Program-made: the position numbers and the translations under genes | Notes under the pieces: model-generated | Told to the model about the DNA's origin: nothing | Databases searched by the model: none | The model's input: only the letters and a program-made list of their open reading frames with translations | From: Pseudomonas lactis | Lineage (GTDB): Bacteria > Pseudomonadota > Gammaproteobacteria > Pseudomonadales > Pseudomonadaceae | Direction of reading: 5' to 3' | DNA: 64,000 nucleotides | Assembly (NCBI RefSeq): GCF_001439845.1 | Contig: NZ_JYLO01000018.1 | Coordinates: forward strand, 61,578-125,577 | Part shown: piece after piece, positions 62,581 to 64,000 of the stretch | Layout: every line of letters starts with the position of its first letter | Position numbering within the stretch: the stretch's first letter is position 1

Positions 62581-63669
62581 ATGCATCCATTTCAAGAAAA
62601 CATACAAACATGGCTCTCTAGAAAGCTTGCAAATCACACACGCAATCAGTGTCTTGATATTCCATTTATATTATCCAGCGACATAGGATTGATCCGAAAT
62701 GAGAACCAGGATCGCGCGGCTGCTCTTTACACAGGAGGAAAGTCAATAAACCCCTTGTTTGTGATGGCAGTAGCGGATGGGATGGGGGGTATGCGCGATG
62801 GAGGAAGGTGTTCCACATTAGCCCTATCAAGCTTCTTTTATTCCTTGATACAACATCGAAATTTAGGCACCAAGGAAAGAGCTTGCGAAGCGATAAAAGC
62901 GTCTAATAGCCAAGTTTTTGATATTTATCGGGGCGATGGCGGCTCTACGCTAACTGCCGTTTTGCTAGATTCCCAAGGAAAAACAGTAATCGTTCATCTT
63001 GGTGATACGCGGATCTACACTTTTGGACCTGGAAAGAAGGTGGAGCGACACACAACAGACGACTCTCTCGTCGAGGCTGTTGGCGGCAGTGGCCGAGAGT
63101 TACTCCAATTTGTTGGGATGGGCGAGTCGATGCAGCCCAAGATATCTGAGCTTCCTTTCATGGAAGGTTTTTGCGCCATCACCACTGATGGAATTCACGA
63201 AATCGAGGAAAGAACCCTAAACAGGATTCTGGAAAATTCAGCCAATATCAATGAAGCTTCCGAACGTCTGAATTATGTTTCCATGTGGTGCGGTGGAAAT
63301 GACAACTCGACATCCGCCATATTTGATATGGGTAAAACATTCTCATCGCTTGCGCGGTACGACGGCAATGGGATCCGTTTGTGGGATGCTGGTGGGGACT
63401 TAACTACACTGTGGCTCCGAGAAGAAGATCAGGCATTTCATGCTAAACAAGCCAGAACCCCAAACGGGGCAGGCGAAGCTGAGAGTAATTCTCCGCACCC
63501 ATTGCCGTCAAGCAATCCACCTGACTTTGAAAGTGTGCAAAACAAACCAAAGTCTCCCGCAAGAAGAACGAGAAAGAAAAAAGAAAACAGTTTCCCTGAA
63601 AAAATTCAGCTAGATATTGAAATTGGGAACTCTGACGAAGAAGGGGAAGTCGGTGTTGATAGAAAATAG
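62581..63669 (+). CDS. PP2C-type protein phosphatase
   Basis: A 362-residue protein. The PP2C domain spans about residues 30-250: IRNENQDR, VAVADGMGG near 63, GGSTLTAVLL, HLGDTRIY near 141, ITTDGI near 201 and GGNDNSTSAI near 237, giving the full set of metal-binding acids. A polar tail of about 110 residues holds SPARRTRKKKE and an acidic end. The start lies 4 bases after an IS630 element, so its own ribosome-binding site is displaced. It overlaps the kinase gene by 18 bases, so the pair is one operon. Confidence 0.85.
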   Translation: MHPFQENIQTWLSRKLANHTRNQCLDIPFILSSDIGLIRNENQDRAAALYTGGKSINPLFVMAVADGMGGMRDGGRCSTLALSSFFYSLIQHRNLGTKERACEAIKASNSQVFDIYRGDGGSTLTAVLLDSQGKTVIVHLGDTRIYTFGPGKKVERHTTDDSLVEAVGGSGRELLQFVGMGESMQPKISELPFMEGFCAITTDGIHEIEERTLNRILENSANINEASERLNYVSMWCGGNDNSTSAIFDMGKTFSSLARYDGNGIRLWDAGGDLTTLWLREEDQAFHAKQARTPNGAGEAESNSPHPLPSSNPPDFESVQNKPKSPARRTRKKKENSFPEKIQLDIEIGNSDEEGEVGVDRK

Positions 63670-63913
63670 ATACAGATCTCTAAATAACTCCGACAGAGGA
63701 GGCATGGGGGAGGTTATTTTTTGTGAAGACCTTCATTTGCAGCGGCAGGTTGTCCTGAAACATCTTCAAGCTGGAGTGGAATCTCGCAGGTTGCTGGATG
63801 AGCAAAAGGCGTTATCAAAGGTTCGGTCGAAACATGTGGTTCAACTTTACGATATCGTAAATATTCCCGGAGCCGGTGTTTTTCAAGGTAGTTGTCACTG
63901 TTCTTCGTTTTAA
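63652..63913 (+). pseudogene. Ser/Thr protein kinase, 5' fragment
   Basis: Kinase-type sequence begins IENRYRSLNNSDRGGMGEVIFCEDLHLQRQVVLKHLQAGV, with the glycine loop GGMGEV and the ATP-binding Lys, and goes on to SKHVVQLYDIVNIPG. After about residue 80 the family pattern stops and a short unrelated tail (FQGSCHCSSF) runs to a stop at 63911-63913. The start is likely GTG at 63652. The catalytic loop and activation segment are missing. It was probably cut by the sequence starting at 63893. Confidence 0.7.
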
Positions 63914-64000
63914 GCTGCTTGTTTCATAGTCGTTTCTTTCTCAGGGTTCAGTGTCACTGGCCCAGCGGGCTCGCAGTTTCTGACTGGGCGCACACCCCAG
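63893..64000. mobile_element. Candidate end of a second insertion element (continues past window)
   Basis: The kinase match ends near 63890 and TGTCACTG begins at 63893; the same eight bases recur at 63952. Repeated end sequences of that sort occur in IS21-like elements. No transposase is visible before the window edge, so the family is a guess. Confidence 0.3.

Larger units (their letters stand above)
23654..64000. mobile_element. Tn4371-type integrative and conjugative element (right end outside window)
   Basis: The gene order repA, parA, DUF2840, traF, relaxase, LysR, traG, trbB to trbI and DUF2274 follows the Tn4371 core. Cargo sits at three places: a Gabija-like pair after trbI, an efflux operon between traG and the relaxase, and a phosphatase/kinase pair beyond DUF932. 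REP elements, frequent to the left, are absent here. No integrase is visible; it would be expected to the right of 64000. Confidence 0.8.

Noticed and set aside
1..64000. tRNA or rRNA genes, including a tRNA attachment site near 23.6 kb
   Set aside because: No cloverleaf or rRNA-like sequence was found by eye. A tool such as tRNAscan would settle it.

Overview
The window joins two different kinds of DNA. Bases 1 to about 23,650 are ordinary chromosome of a Pseudomonas of the fluorescens type. Evidence: Pseudomonas-type genes (alaC, a gluconate cluster, an ECF42 sigma operon, def, a CsbD protein, a DUF6124-like protein) and many short REP palindromes of two families (core GAGCGAGCTTGCTCGCG and core GGGAGCTGGCTTGCCTGCGA). 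Species cannot be fixed from sequence alone.

Chromosomal layout: three LysR regulators with an SDR oxidoreductase and a PACE efflux pump (1-3.9 kb); an ECF42 sigma operon whose sigma gene carries an in-frame stop (4.1-6.6 kb); GNAT, GyrI-like and alaC genes (6.7-9.2 kb); gluconate permease, kinase and repressor with three matching operator palindromes (9.3-12.5 kb); a structured, repeat-rich stretch around a DUF6124-like gene (12.6-13.9 kb); GST, MFS transporter, an orphan substrate-binding protein, an orphan FecI-type sigma factor and a frameshifted desaturase linked to a PhnD-like protein (14-20.2 kb); then def, YihY, CsbD and small conserved genes (20.3-23.5 kb).

From about 23,650 to the right edge lies an integrative and conjugative element of the Tn4371 type, broken by the window edge before any integrase is seen. 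From its left end it holds: a Gabija-like defence pair (OLD nuclease plus UvrD-like helicase); DUF2274 and the mating-pair formation operon trbB-C-D-E-J-L-F-G-I with coupling protein traG and a ribbon-helix-helix protein; an exclusion-type lipoprotein and a LysR regulator; a cargo efflux operon (HlyD, DHA2 MFS, NodT-type outer-membrane protein, broken NmrA-like gene) under a divergent TetR; a VirD2-like relaxase with a candidate oriT; traF, DUF2840, a ribbon-helix-helix protein, parA, a candidate iteron origin, a RPA-type replication initiator and an AlpA-like regulator; DUF2285, DUF2958, XRE, an AT-rich unknown membrane protein, DUF736, parB and DUF932; and finally a PP2C phosphatase and Ser/Thr kinase pair. 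An IS630-family element sits between the apparent ribosome-binding site and start codon of the phosphatase gene, and the kinase appears cut by a second insertion near 63,893.

The conjugation genes lie almost entirely on the minus strand and are translationally coupled by ATGA overlaps. The relaxase nicks the candidate oriT, TraG couples the DNA to the Trb channel, and Rep, ParA and ParB would keep the excised circle. The most interesting items are the Gabija-like pair at the element end, the insertion-damaged phosphatase/kinase module, a C-terminal motif shared by the exclusion-type lipoprotein and TrbJ, and the candidate oriV and oriT.
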